Shown: in pieces, positions 1-11,685 of the stretch
Position numbering within the stretch: the first letter of the stretch is position 1
How the letters are laid out: each line of letters opens with the position of its first letter
Origin: Pseudomonadota bacterium
GTDB lineage: Bacteria; Pseudomonadota; Gammaproteobacteria; Pseudomonadales; UBA5518
Length of the DNA: 16,715 nt
Assembly: GCA_963204845.1 (NCBI GenBank)
Contig: CAUJIL010000198.1
Coordinates: 1 to 16,715 of the forward strand
Direction: 5' to 3'
The notes under the pieces: generated by a model
The model's input: the letters and a program-made list of their open reading frames with translations, nothing else
Told to the model about the DNA's origin: nothing
Databases searched by the model: none
Translations under genes and position numbers: made by a program

Positions 1-1
1 G

Positions 2-1000
2 GCCGCGGCGGAGCTCGGGGCGAGTGGCGGCTTCATCGTGCGCACCGCGGCCGAAGGCGTGGGCACCGAGGGCATCACCGCCGACCTGCGCTTCCTGGTG
101 CGGCTGTGGGCCGCGGTGCGCGAGCGCATCGGGCTTGCGAACGCACCCGCGCTGGTGCATGAGGACCTGCCGCTGGCGATGCGCACGCTGCGCGACCTGG
201 TGCGCCCGGGACTCGAGAAGATCCGCATCGATTCGAACGAGAACTTCGAGAGGCTGCGGGACTTCGCGCGCGAGTTCGTGCCCGAGGCGGTCGATCGCCT
301 CGAGCTCTACCAGGGCGACCGTCCGATCTTCGACCTCTATAGCGTCGAGGACGAGATCGAGAAGGCACTTGGCCGGCGGGTGCAGCTGAAGTCCGGGGGC
401 TACCTGATCATCGACCAGACCGAGGCGATGACCACCATCGACGTCAATACCGGTGCCTTCGTCGGCAGCCGCAATCTCGAGGAGACGATCTTCAAGACCA
501 ACCTCGAAGCGGCGACCGCGCTGGCGCGCCAGTTGAGGGTGCGCAACCTCGGCGGCATCATAATCATCGATTTCATCGACATGCAGGATCCCGAGCACCG
601 GCGCCAGGTGCTGCGCAACCTCGAGCGCGCGCTGGAGCGCGACCCGGCGCGCGCCACGATCAGCACGGTCTCGGAGCTGGGGCTGGTGCAGATGACGCGC
701 AAGCGCACCCGCGAGAGTCTCGAGCGCACGCTCTGCGAGACGTGTTCCACCTGCCAGGGACGCGGCACCGTGAAGTCGGCCGAGACCGTCTGCTACGAGA
801 TCTTTCGCGAGATCCTGCGCGAGGCGCGCAGCTACGAGAACGACACGCTGCTGGTGCTGGCGGCACAGTCGGTGGTCGACCGCCTGCTCGACGAGGAGTC
901 GGGCAACGTCGCGGACCTCGAGGAGTTCACCGGCAAGACGATCCGGTTCCAGGTCGAGACCATGTATACCCAGGAACAGTATGACGTCGTGCTGTTGTGA
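2..1000 (+). CDS. rng: Ribonuclease G (3' part; 5' end outside window)
   Basis: This is an endoribonuclease of the RNase E/G family, which matures the 5' end of 16S rRNA and cleaves some mRNAs in the cytoplasm. The reading frame is open from base 2 to the TGA at 998-1000, giving 332 residues. The family is about 490 residues long, so the N-terminal S1 domain is mostly outside the window. Visible landmarks are the two catalytic aspartates, in TTIDVNTGAFVG (Asp codon at 440-442) and in IIIIDFIDMQ (569-571). The Zn-link cysteines lie in CETCSTCQGRGTVKS, at roughly 734-757. The C-terminus YTQEQYDVVLL fits RNase G, and there is no long RNase E-type scaffold tail. The gene is followed after 27 bp by yhdP, the usual rng-yhdP order. 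The identity is secure; the start cannot be seen. Confidence 0.97.
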   Translation, partial: AAAELGASGGFIVRTAAEGVGTEGITADLRFLVRLWAAVRERIGLANAPALVHEDLPLAMRTLRDLVRPGLEKIRIDSNENFERLRDFAREFVPEAVDRLELYQGDRPIFDLYSVEDEIEKALGRRVQLKSGGYLIIDQTEAMTTIDVNTGAFVGSRNLEETIFKTNLEAATALARQLRVRNLGGIIIIDFIDMQDPEHRRQVLRNLERALERDPARATISTVSELGLVQMTRKRTRESLERTLCETCSTCQGRGTVKSAETVCYEIFREILREARSYENDTLLVLAAQSVVDRLLDEESGNVADLEEFTGKTIRFQVETMYTQEQYDVVLL

Positions 1001-1027
1001 GCGACGGCCGCCGCGCGGGTCGCGGCG

Positions 1028-5055
<4,028 letters not shown>

Positions 5056-5059
<4 letters not shown>

Positions 5060-5904
5060 CCGGCATGGTCCGTGTGGCGGCGCTGCAGATGGTGAGCACC
5101 GACGATGTGCCGCACAACCTCGGCCGCGCACGCGAACTGATCGCGGCGGCCGCCGCGCGCGGCGCACGGCTGGTCGTGCTGCCCGAGGGGTTCGCGTATT
5201 TGGGAGGCAACGCGAACGCCGAGGTCGGGCGCGCCGAGCGTGACGGTGGCGGCCCGTTGCGCGCTTTCCTCGCCGCGCGCGCGCGCGAGCATGGCATCGT
5301 GCTGGTCGGCGGCACGATCCCGGTGGCCGACGCGCACGCGCCGGGGCGGGTGCGCGCAGCCTGTTTCGTGCACGACGAGAGCGGACGCGAGATCGCCCGC
5401 TACGACAAGATCCACCTGTTCGACGTCGACCTGCCCGACGCCCAGCGCAGCTATCGCGAGTCCGATACCATCGAGCCTGGCGATGATCCGGTCTGCGTGC
5501 CGGGGCCCTGCGGGACGCTCGGACTGGGCGTCTGCTACGACCTGCGCTTCCCGGCGCTGTTCCTGGCGCTGGCCGAGTGCGGCATGGACGTGCTGGCGCT
5601 GCCGTCGGCGTTCACGCGGGTGACCGGCGAGGCGCACTGGCACGTGCTGGTGCGCGCCCGTGCGATCGAGCACCAGGTCCACGTGATCGCGCCGAACCAG
5701 GGGGGGCGCCATTCGGCGACCCGCGAAACCTGGGGCGGCACGGTGATCGTGGACCCGTGGGGGCGGGTACTCGCGAGCGCCGCCGGCGGCGAGGCGGTCG
5801 TGGTGGCCGACATCGATCCGCAGGAGCGCACACGCGCCGGTGAGCGCATCCCGGTCGCGCGTCAGCGGCGTTTCGGCGTGGCGCCGCGGCTCATTCCCGG
5901 CTGA
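5056..5904 (+). CDS. Carbon-nitrogen hydrolase (nitrilase superfamily, Nit1/Nit2-like amidase)
   Basis: A 282-residue nitrilase-superfamily amidohydrolase. The Glu-Lys-Cys catalytic triad is visible: E44 in VVLPEGF, K118 in RYDKIHLFD and C160 in GLGVCYDLRF. Overall the protein resembles the Nit branch whose members hydrolyse deaminated glutathione, a metabolite-repair reaction, but the exact substrate is an inference. The GTG at 5056 overlaps the yhdP stop as GTGA and has GGAG 8 bases upstream. An ATG at 5065 would shorten the protein by three residues. In pseudomonads this gene sits after yhdP and before tldD; here tldD is absent. The 3' end overlaps darP on the other strand by 14 bp. It is probably co-transcribed with rng and yhdP. 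Confidence 0.92.
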
Positions 5905-6394
5905 GCAGCGCCAGGATCAGCCGGTAGATCTCGCGGTGTGCGTGCCGCGCGCGCGTGGCATCGGAGTCCGAGCGCGCGGTGGTGCGCAACGCGGCGAGCC
6001 GCGCGCTGTCGGCCGCGCCGAGCGGCACGCCCAGCGCGCTGCTTCCTTCCTCCAGCACGCGCTCGCGCAGCGCCGCGGCGCGCTGCTCGCGTGCGACCTG
6101 CGCACGGTCCGGAGCGCTGAGCGCGGCGATGCTCGCGGTGAGTGCGGCAGGGTCGTGTTCCGCGAGACGCTGCGCGATATGCCGCAGCTGGCGATTGCGC
6201 GCCCCGCTCGCCTTCATCGCGGCCGCGGCGCGGATCTCCTGTTCGAGCCCGGCGTCGAGCCCCAGGCGGCGCAGGCGAGCGGCGGGCAGTGCGGCGAGTT
6301 CGGCCGCCAGTTCCTGCACGGCCAGGTGCTCGCGCTTGCGTTGTGACTTGCTCGCGGGTGCGGTGTCTTCGTGCCCGTCGTCGCCAGCCGTCAT
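5891..6394 (-). CDS. darP: Ribosome biogenesis factor DarP / YjgA (DUF615)
   Basis: A 167-residue, charged, mainly helical protein of the DUF615/YjgA family. E. coli DarP binds pre-50S particles and promotes late assembly of the large ribosomal subunit. Family features include the N-terminal SKSQRKRE segment, an LPAARLRRLGLD stretch, IRAAAAMKASGARNRQLRHIAQ (two segments of the conserved core) and the C-terminal RHAHREIYRLI. The length is close to the family norm of about 180. The ATG at 6394 has GAGGGG 8 bases upstream, overlapping the mgtE stop. The gene lies 12 bp after mgtE and is the last gene of the minus-strand cluster. Its 3' end runs into the amidase gene, so no free-standing terminator separates them. 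Confidence 0.92.
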   Translation of the reverse strand: MTAGDDGHEDTAPASKSQRKREHLAVQELAAELAALPAARLRRLGLDAGLEQEIRAAAAMKASGARNRQLRHIAQRLAEHDPAALTASIAALSAPDRAQVAREQRAAALRERVLEEGSSALGVPLGAADSARLAALRTTARSDSDATRARHAHREIYRLILALLSRE

Positions 6395-6406
6395 CGGCGG
6401 ATCCCC

Positions 6407-7765
6407 TCAGGTGTAGAACAGCGTCGCGAGGCCCAGGAACGACAGGAAACCCACCGCGTCGGTGATCGTCGTCAGCACCACGCTGCCGGCCAGTGCGGGA
6501 TCGATCCGCAGCGAGCGCATCAGCATCGGCAGCAGCACACCGGCCGCGGCGGCGGCGAGCAGGTTGATGAGCAGCGCCGCGGCGATGCAGAAGCCGATCA
6601 GCGGGTCACGGAACCACAGCACGGCGGCGCCCGCGCACACCAGCGCCCACAGCATGCCGTTCATCGTCGCCAGCGCCAGTTCGCGGCTCAGCAGCCAGGG
6701 CGCGTTGCGGCGCGCGATGTGGCCAAGCGCCATGCCGCGCACCACCACGGTCAGCGTCTGGCTACCGGCCACGCCGCCCATGCTGGCGACGATCGGCATC
6801 AGCACGGCCAGCGCGACGATGCGGTCGATGGTGCCCTCGAACAGCCCGATCACCGACGAGGCGATGAACGCGGTCGCCAGGTTGATGCCGAGCCAGATCG
6901 CGCGTCGCGGCGCGGCTTTCAGCATCGGAGCGAACGTGTCCTCGTCCTCGCCCAGACCGGCCATGCTCATCAGCGAGTGGTCGGCGTCCTCGACGATCAC
7001 GTCGACCACGTCGTCGATGGTGATCCGCCCGACCAGTTTGCCGTTGCCGTCGACGACGGCCGCCGACACCCAGTCGTGGCGGCGGAACAGTCGCGCGACC
7101 TCGTGTGCCGGCGTGTCGACCGTGATCGGCTCCACGCCGGTCTGCATCAGCTCGCGTACCGTGAGCTCCGGGTCGCAGACCAGCAGCTTGGACACCGGCA
7201 ACTGGCCGAGGAAGTCGTCGCCGCGGCTGACCACGAAGATCGCATCGGTCGCGGGCGGGATCTCGCCGAGGCGGCGCAGGTAGCGCAGCACCACGTCGAC
7301 GGTATGGCGCGGCCGCACCGTGATCGTATCGGTGTTCATCAGGCCGCCCGCGGTGTCCTCCTCGTACGGCAGCACGCGCTCGACCCGCCGCCGGTCGTGC
7401 TCGTCCATGCCGAGCAGCACGTCCTGCAGGATGCGCCCGGGCAACTTCTGCAGGATGTCGGCGACGTCGTCGGGCTCGAGGTGCTCCATCAGCGCCACGA
7501 CGTCGTCGGCGTCCATCTGCGCGAGCAGCGCGCCCATCACGTCGTCGCCGAGTTCCTGCAGGACCTCGCCTTCCTGCTCGGGCTCGATCAGCTGCCACAG
7601 GATGTGGCGCGCGCGCGGCGGCGAGGACTCGAGCAGGTGCGCGACCTCGACCGCTCCGAGGTGGCTCAGCACGCGCCGTACGTGGCTCAGCGTGCCGGCG
7701 TCGATCGCGGCGAGCAGTTCCTCCAGCCGCTGGCGGATGTCGCCGCGCGCGGGTGGGGCGGTCAT
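6407..7765 (-). CDS. mgtE: Magnesium transporter MgtE
   Basis: A 452-residue MgtE-type Mg2+ channel of the inner membrane. Domains in order: a helical MgtE N domain (about residues 5-125, with acidic stretches such as MDADDVVALMEHLEPDD), a CBS pair (about 130-255) that senses cytosolic Mg2+, then a membrane domain with five predicted helices from about residue 275. The last helix carries the conserved TTITDAVGF, whose Asp (D436) matches the pore Mg2+-binding residue in Thermus MgtE. The ATG at 7765 overlaps the ptsO stop as ATGA, and GAGG lies 4 bases upstream inside ptsO. Translation is therefore probably coupled to the phosphocarrier gene. I see no Mg2+ riboswitch, as expected for an internal operon gene. 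Confidence 0.97.
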   Translation of the reverse strand: MTAPPARGDIRQRLEELLAAIDAGTLSHVRRVLSHLGAVEVAHLLESSPPRARHILWQLIEPEQEGEVLQELGDDVMGALLAQMDADDVVALMEHLEPDDVADILQKLPGRILQDVLLGMDEHDRRRVERVLPYEEDTAGGLMNTDTITVRPRHTVDVVLRYLRRLGEIPPATDAIFVVSRGDDFLGQLPVSKLLVCDPELTVRELMQTGVEPITVDTPAHEVARLFRRHDWVSAAVVDGNGKLVGRITIDDVVDVIVEDADHSLMSMAGLGEDEDTFAPMLKAAPRRAIWLGINLATAFIASSVIGLFEGTIDRIVALAVLMPIVASMGGVAGSQTLTVVVRGMALGHIARRNAPWLLSRELALATMNGMLWALVCAGAAVLWFRDPLIGFCIAAALLINLLAAAAAGVLLPMLMRSLRIDPALAGSVVLTTITDAVGFLSFLGLATLFYT

Positions 7766-8031
7766 TCGTCCTCGCCGAAGCGGTCGGCGATCAGCGCTTC
7801 GATGGCCTGCAGCGCCTCGGCTTCGTCCTCACCCTCGGCGTTGACCGTGACGCGGGTGCCGCGCCCGGCGGCGAGCATCATGACCGCCATGATGCTCTTG
7901 GCGTCGGCTTCGCGGCCGTCGCGCGTGATACGCACGCGGCTCGAGAAGCGGGCGGCCGTTGTCACCAGCACGGCCGCGGCGCGCGCGTGCAGGCCGAGGC
8001 GGTTGACGATCGTGAGTTCCTTGCTGGTCAT
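7762..8031 (-). CDS. ptsO: Phosphocarrier protein NPr (HPr family, nitrogen PTS)
   Basis: An 89-residue HPr-fold phosphocarrier. The phosphorylatable histidine is H15 in NRLGLHARAA. S46, in DAKSIMAVMMLAAGRGT, is at the classical regulatory serine position. HAR-A in place of HAR-P and the KSIMAVMMLAAG core resemble pseudomonad PtsO (NPr) more than sugar-PTS HPr. NPr normally relays phosphate from EI-Ntr (PtsP) to EIIA-Ntr (PtsN). Neither partner is encoded in this window, and ptsN is missing from its usual place. The ATG at 8031 overlaps the rapZ stop (ATGA), and the stop overlaps the mgtE ATG (ATGA). A longer open frame upstream lies inside rapZ and does not match the family. Confidence 0.95.
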   Translation of the reverse strand: MTSKELTIVNRLGLHARAAAVLVTTAARFSSRVRITRDGREADAKSIMAVMMLAAGRGTRVTVNAEGEDEAEALQAIEALIADRFGEDE

Positions 8032-8915
8032 GGTGTGCGGGATCCGGCCCGGGTGAGTTCGCGGTGGCGCACCTGCACGCCGGGAAACACGGCGTGGAAG
8101 CGCTTGCCGAGGCGCTCGCACAGGTAGACGGAACGGTGCTGTCCGCCGGTGCAGCCCAGTGCGATGGTCAGGTAGCTGCGGTTGCCGCGCGCGATGCGCG
8201 GCAGCCACTTGTCGAGGTAGGCGCCGATGTCGGCCAGCATCTCGAGCACCTCGGGGCTCTGTTCGAGGAACTCGACCACCTCGGGGTCGAGTCCGTTCAG
8301 TTCGCGCAGCGGCGGACTCCAGTGTGGATTCGGCAGGCAGCGCAGGTCGAACACGATGTCGGCGTCGATCGGGATGCCGTGCTTGAAGCCGAAGGACTCG
8401 AACAGGATCACCATGCCGGCGCCGGGGTCGGCGATCACGGTCTTGGCGATCAGGTCGCGCAGGTCGTGCAGCGACAGCTGGCTGGTATCGATCGTGAGCG
8501 CCGCGCGTTCGGCGATTGGCGCCAGCAGCATCCGCTCGGCCGCGATCGCCTCGTTCAGCGAGGTCTGCGGGCTGCTCAGCGGGTGGCGGCGCCGGGTCTC
8601 GCTGAAGCGCTTGATCAGCGTCGCGTCGTCGGCATCGAGGTAGATGATCTCGACCGTGAACTCCGGCGGCAGCATGCGCAGGATGTCGCCGAAACGCGAC
8701 AGATGGCTCGACATGTTGCGGGCGTCGATGCTCACCGCCATGCGCCGGGTCGCCGGCGTGGGGTCGTCGGTGGCCTGGTCGAGCAGGTCCGGCAGCAGCA
8801 GCGCCGGCAGGTTGTCGATGCAGTAGAAGCCCGCGTCCTCGAGCACGTGCAGCGCGGTGCTCTTGCCCGATCCCGAGCGTCCACTGACGATCACCAGCTT
8901 GCCGGCGGCGCTCAT
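8028..8915 (-). CDS. rapZ: RNase adapter protein RapZ
   Basis: A 295-residue P-loop nucleotide-binding protein of the RapZ/YvcJ family. In E. coli it presents the small RNA GlmZ to RNase E and so controls glucosamine-6-phosphate synthase; the RNA target here is unknown. The Walker A motif SGRSGSGKST lies at about residues 11-20. The C-terminal domain keeps FGFKHGIP, DLRCLPNPHW and ALGCTGGQHRSV. The ATG at 8915 is chosen because GGAG sits 8 bases upstream and the protein then begins just before the conserved LVIVSGRSG strand. An in-frame GTG at 8954 would add 13 residues without family support. The stop overlaps the ptsO start. In many relatives ptsN precedes this gene; here an 82-bp gap follows hpf. 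Confidence 0.96.
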   Translation of the reverse strand: MSAAGKLVIVSGRSGSGKSTALHVLEDAGFYCIDNLPALLLPDLLDQATDDPTPATRRMAVSIDARNMSSHLSRFGDILRMLPPEFTVEIIYLDADDATLIKRFSETRRRHPLSSPQTSLNEAIAAERMLLAPIAERAALTIDTSQLSLHDLRDLIAKTVIADPGAGMVILFESFGFKHGIPIDADIVFDLRCLPNPHWSPPLRELNGLDPEVVEFLEQSPEVLEMLADIGAYLDKWLPRIARGNRSYLTIALGCTGGQHRSVYLCERLGKRFHAVFPGVQVRHRELTRAGSRTP

Positions 8916-8923
8916 CGCGAGCG

Positions 8924-8927
8924 CTCC
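8924..8927 (-). promoter_or_regulatory. Ribosome binding site GGAG deciding the rapZ start
   Basis: On the minus strand GGAG precedes the ATG at 8915 by 8 bases. The upstream GTG at 8954 lacks a comparable site, which supports the shorter RapZ. Confidence 0.6.
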
Positions 8928-8997
8928 GGGCGACTGGCCGGTGCCGGTCGCCACGCGCGGAGCGCTGTCGTCGGCATGGCCATCACGTGGCGTCCGC

Positions 8998-9306
8998 TCA
9001 ACGCTCGGGGGCGACGTGCTGGCGGTCCTGCGCCTTGCCCTTGTGTTTGTTCAACTGGCGGTCGAGCTTGTCGGCCAGCGCATCGATGGCCGCGTACATG
9101 TCCTCGGCCTCGGCGGTCGCGAACAGTTCCGCGCCGGCCATGCGGATCGTCGCCTCGATCCGGTGGCGCAACTTCTCCACGTTCAGCACCACGTCGGCGT
9201 GGGTGATCTTCGATTCGTGCCTCTCCAGGCGGCCCAGCTTGCTGGCGACGTACTCGCGCAGCGGCGTGGTGACTTCGACGTGGTGGCCACTGACGTTGAT
9301 CTGCAT
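8998..9306 (-). CDS. hpf: Ribosome hibernation promoting factor HPF (short form)
   Basis: A 102-residue member of the HPF/YfiA (RaiA) family, which binds the 30S decoding centre and stabilises inactive 100S ribosomes in stationary phase or starvation. It begins MQINVSGHHVEVTTPLREYV, as in short HPF, and contains the conserved segment ADVVLNVEKLRHRIEATI. The DMYAAIDALADKLDRQLNKHK helix (split DMYAAIDALAD/KLDRQLNKHK) is also typical. There is no long-HPF C-terminal dimerisation domain, so 100S formation would also need RMF or an equivalent encoded elsewhere. The ATG at 9306 has a perfect AAGGAG 6 bases upstream, the strongest ribosome site in the cluster, fitting a highly translated stress protein. 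It lies 69 bp after rpoN, its standard neighbour. Confidence 0.96.
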   Translation of the reverse strand: MQINVSGHHVEVTTPLREYVASKLGRLERHESKITHADVVLNVEKLRHRIEATIRMAGAELFATAEAEDMYAAIDALADKLDRQLNKHKGKAQDRQHVAPER

Positions 9307-9312
9307 GATGGG

Positions 9313-9318
9313 CTCCTT
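9313..9318 (-). promoter_or_regulatory. Strong ribosome binding site AAGGAG of hpf
   Basis: A full AAGGAG consensus on the minus strand lies 6 bases before the hpf ATG. It is clearly better than the weak site of the preceding rpoN, so hpf may be made in larger amounts from the same mRNA. Confidence 0.7.
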
Positions 9319-9375
9319 CAGGTTGTGCCGGTCATCCGGCGTGCGATGCGGCGGCGCCGACCCGGGGTCGTGCCG

Positions 9376-10851
9376 TCACACCAGCTGTTTCCTTTCGTTC
9401 GACGGAGGTATGGACAGCGCCTCGCGGTACTTCGCAATCGTGCGGCGGGCGACGTTGATACCCTGTTCCTCCAGTACCTCGGCGATCTTGCTGTCGCTGA
9501 GCGGCTTGCGCGGATTCTCGGCGGCGACGAGTTTCCTGATGATAGCCCGTATCGCGACCGACGAGCATTCCCCGCCGGCGGCCGTGGCCACGTGGCTGGA
9601 GAAGAAGTACTTGAGTTCGAAGATGCCGCGCGGCGTGTACATGTATTTCTGCGTCGTGACGCGCGAGATCGTCGATTCGTGCATGTTCACCGCGGTCGCC
9701 ACGTCGTGCAGGATCATCGGGCGCATCGCCTCCGGGCCGTGCTCGAGGAAACCCTGCTGGCGCTCGACGATGCAGGTGGCGACCTTGAGCAGGGTCTCGT
9801 TGCGGCTCTGCAGGCTCTTGATGAACCACTTCGCCTCCTGCAGGTTGTCGCGCAGGAACACGTTGTCGGCCGAGCTGTCGGCGCGGCGGATCAGCGCGGC
9901 GTACTGCGCGTTGATGCGCAGCCGCGGCGCGATGTCCGGGTTCAGCTCGACGGTCCAGCGGCCGTTGCGCTTGCCGACCAGCACGTCCGGCACGATGTAT
10001 TCCGATGCCGTCGCGCCGAGCGCGCTGCCCGGGCGCGGGTTGAGCTGGCGGATCAGATCGATGGCTGCCTTCAGCTCGGTCTCGCCCACGCGCAGGCGCC
10101 GCAGCAGCGTGGCGTAATCGCGCGCGCCGAGCAGTTGCAGGTGGCGATCGACGACGGTGCACGCCAGGCGCACCACCGGATCGTCCGCGCGCTGAGCGAG
10201 TTGCAGCAGCAGGCATTCGCGCAGGTCGCGCGCAGCGACGCCGGGAGGATCGAAATGCTGGATCCGGTGCAGCACCGCGAGCACCTCGTCGATCTCGACG
10301 CTGCCGTCCGGGGTCACGCTGGCGGCGATTTCCTCGACACTCGCGCCGAGCATGCCGTCGGTGTCGATCGCATCGATCAGCGCGGTCGCGATCGCCCGGT
10401 CGATGTCGGACATCGGCGTGAGATTGAGCTGCCACAGCAGGTGGTCGGCGAGGGTGGTCGCCGCGGCGGTGTAGGACTCGAAGTCGGCACCGTCGTCGTC
10501 GGTGCCGCCGCCGGCCGCCGACGTGGTCGTCTCGTAGATGTCGTCCCAGTTGGTATCGACCGTGAGGTCGGTCGGGATAGCCTCGGCCGCGACGTGCTCG
10601 GCGACGTCGGGTTCTGGCGCGTCAGCGGCGGACAGGGCGCCGGACTCCTGCTCCGAGCCGGCTCCGGCACCCGTCGCGGCATCGTCGCCGTCGCCCTGCT
10701 CGATCAGATCCAGCAGCGGGTTGCTGTCGAGTGCTTCCTGGATCTCGTGCTGGAGCTCCAGCGTCGAGAGCTGCAGAAGACGGATCGCCTGCTGCAGCTG
10801 CGGGGTCATGGTCAGGTGCTGACCCAGTTTGAGCTGCAACGACTGCTTCAT
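9376..10851 (-). CDS. rpoN: RNA polymerase sigma-54 factor RpoN
   Basis: A 491-residue sigma-54, which directs RNA polymerase to -24/-12 promoters activated by enhancer-binding ATPases. Region I (residues 1-50) starts [20 protein letters not shown] and is Gln/Leu rich. Region II (about 50-125) is acidic. The core-binding and DNA-binding domains follow. The RpoN box [12 protein letters not shown] is near the C-terminus, and the upstream helix-turn-helix region ([15 protein letters not shown]) is intact. The ATG at 10851 matches the universal MKxSLxLK start, although the Shine-Dalgarno is weak and a hairpin lies just upstream. An in-frame TTG at 10941 would add 30 unsupported residues. It lies 111 bp after lptB, the widest gap inside the cluster, which may hold its own promoter. 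Confidence 0.98.
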   Translation of the reverse strand: MKQSLQLKLGQHLTMTPQLQQAIRLLQLSTLELQHEIQEALDSNPLLDLIEQGDGDDAATGAGAGSEQESGALSAADAPEPDVAEHVAAEAIPTDLTVDTNWDDIYETTTSAAGGGTDDDGADFESYTAAATTLADHLLWQLNLTPMSDIDRAIATALIDAIDTDGMLGASVEEIAASVTPDGSVEIDEVLAVLHRIQHFDPPGVAARDLRECLLLQLAQRADDPVVRLACTVVDRHLQLLGARDYATLLRRLRVGETELKAAIDLIRQLNPRPGSALGATASEYIVPDVLVGKRNGRWTVELNPDIAPRLRINAQYAALIRRADSSADNVFLRDNLQEAKWFIKSLQSRNETLLKVATCIVERQQGFLEHGPEAMRPMILHDVATAVNMHESTISRVTTQKYMYTPRGIFELKYFFSSHVATAAGGECSSVAIRAIIRKLVAAENPRKPLSDSKIAEVLEEQGINVARRTIAKYREALSIPPSNERKQLV

Positions 10852-10873
10852 GGGCGATATGCAGAAACCTGGG

Positions 10874-10889
10874 GGGTGGATCGCCACCC
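10874..10889 (-). promoter_or_regulatory. Inverted repeat (hairpin) in the rpoN leader
   Basis: On the minus strand GGGTGG-CGAT-CCACCC forms a perfect 6-bp GC-rich stem with a 4-base loop. It ends about 22 bases before the rpoN ATG and directly precedes the only AGG in the leader. There is no U-run, so it is not a convincing terminator; it could modulate rpoN translation or mRNA stability. Confidence 0.45.
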
Positions 10890-10912
10890 GGAAGTGCACT
10901 ACGTTCGTTTTC

Positions 10913-10941
10913 AGTGTAGTCGGGGGGGGCGGGCCATGCAA
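10913..10941 (-). promoter_or_regulatory. Possible sigma-70-type promoter for rpoN with a G/C homopolymer in the spacer
   Basis: Reading the minus strand, TTGCAT (10936-10941) and TACACT (10913-10918) are separated by exactly 17 bases. The -35 matches consensus at 3 of 6 positions and the -10 at 4 of 6, so it is weak on its own. The position in the widest gap of the operon, 60 bases upstream of the rpoN ATG, makes it plausible. The spacer contains eight consecutive C on this strand. Confidence 0.35.
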
Positions 10942-10962
10942 TGTGCGCGCCAGACGGCGAGT

Positions 10963-11685
10963 TCAGAGCCGGAACTGCTGACCGAGGTAGACCTCGCGCA
11001 CTTTTTCGTGCGCCAGGATAGCCGCTGCGTCACCCTCGGCGATGATGTGTCCCTCGCCGACGATGCAGGCGCGCTCGCAGACGTCGAGCGTCTCGCGCAC
11101 GTTGTGGTCGGTGATCAGTATGCCGATCCCGCGCTGCTGCAGGTGGCGCACTATGTCCTTGATATCCTTGACGGACATCGGGTCCACGCCGGCGAACGGT
11201 TCATCGAGCAGGATGAAGGAGGGCTCGCTCGCGAGCGAGCGCGCTATCTCCACGCGCCGGCGCTCGCCGCCGGACAGCGCCATGCCGCGCGCGTCGCGCA
11301 GGTGCGTGAGGTTGAACTCCTGCAGCAGTTCCTCGAGTTTCTCCTGGCGGCGCGCGCGGCTCAGCGCGCGCCGGGTCTGCAGGATAGCGAGGATGTTCTC
11401 GGCCACCGTCAGCCGGCGGAACACCGAGGCCTCCTGCGGCAGGTAGCCGATGCCCTTGCGCGCGCGCCCGTGCATCGGCAGTCGTGTGATGTCCTCGCCG
11501 CCGAGCAGGATCCGGCCGCGGTCGGCCGGCACGATGCCGAGGATCATGTAGAAACAGGTGGTCTTGCCGGCGCCGTTCGGGCCCAGCAGCCCGACGATCT
11601 CGCCGCTCTGCATACCGATCGAGACGTCGTGGATGACCTTGCGCCCGCGGTAGGACTTCGCGAGGCCGAGCGCCTCAAGGCGCAT
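10963..11685 (-). CDS. lptB: LPS export ABC transporter ATP-binding protein LptB
   Basis: A 240-residue ABC ATPase that powers extraction of LPS from the inner membrane as LptB2FG. Motifs: Walker [10 protein letters not shown] (about residues 35-43), Q-loop YLPQEASVF (81-89), signature [13 protein letters not shown] (137-149), Walker [14 protein letters not shown] (157-169) and the H-loop ITDHNVRET (191-199). The start at 11685 gives [12 protein letters not shown] and is supported by GGAGG 9 bases upstream. It overlaps the end of lptA by 11 bp. The membrane partners LptF and LptG are not in this window, as is usual. An in-frame GTG-type extension to 11805 lies inside lptA and is unlikely. Confidence 0.97.
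   Translation of the reverse strand: MRLEALGLAKSYRGRKVIHDVSIGMQSGEIVGLLGPNGAGKTTCFYMILGIVPADRGRILLGGEDITRLPMHGRARKGIGYLPQEASVFRRLTVAENILAILQTRRALSRARRQEKLEELLQEFNLTHLRDARGMALSGGERRRVEIARSLASEPSFILLDEPFAGVDPMSVKDIKDIVRHLQQRGIGILITDHNVRETLDVCERACIVGEGHIIAEGDAAAILAHEKVREVYLGQQFRL

Noticed and set aside
6371..8056. A 561-codon plus-strand frame over mgtE and ptsO
   Set aside because: It is the antisense shadow of two clear genes, with low-complexity charged composition and no motifs.
8916..8954. N-terminal extension of RapZ from the GTG at 8954
   Set aside because: The ATG at 8915 has a good GGAG at 8 bases, and the family starts right before the P-loop strand.
10874..10889. Rho-independent terminator between lptB and rpoN
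   Set aside because: The stem is GC-rich but no T-run follows on the minus strand, so read-through into rpoN is more likely.
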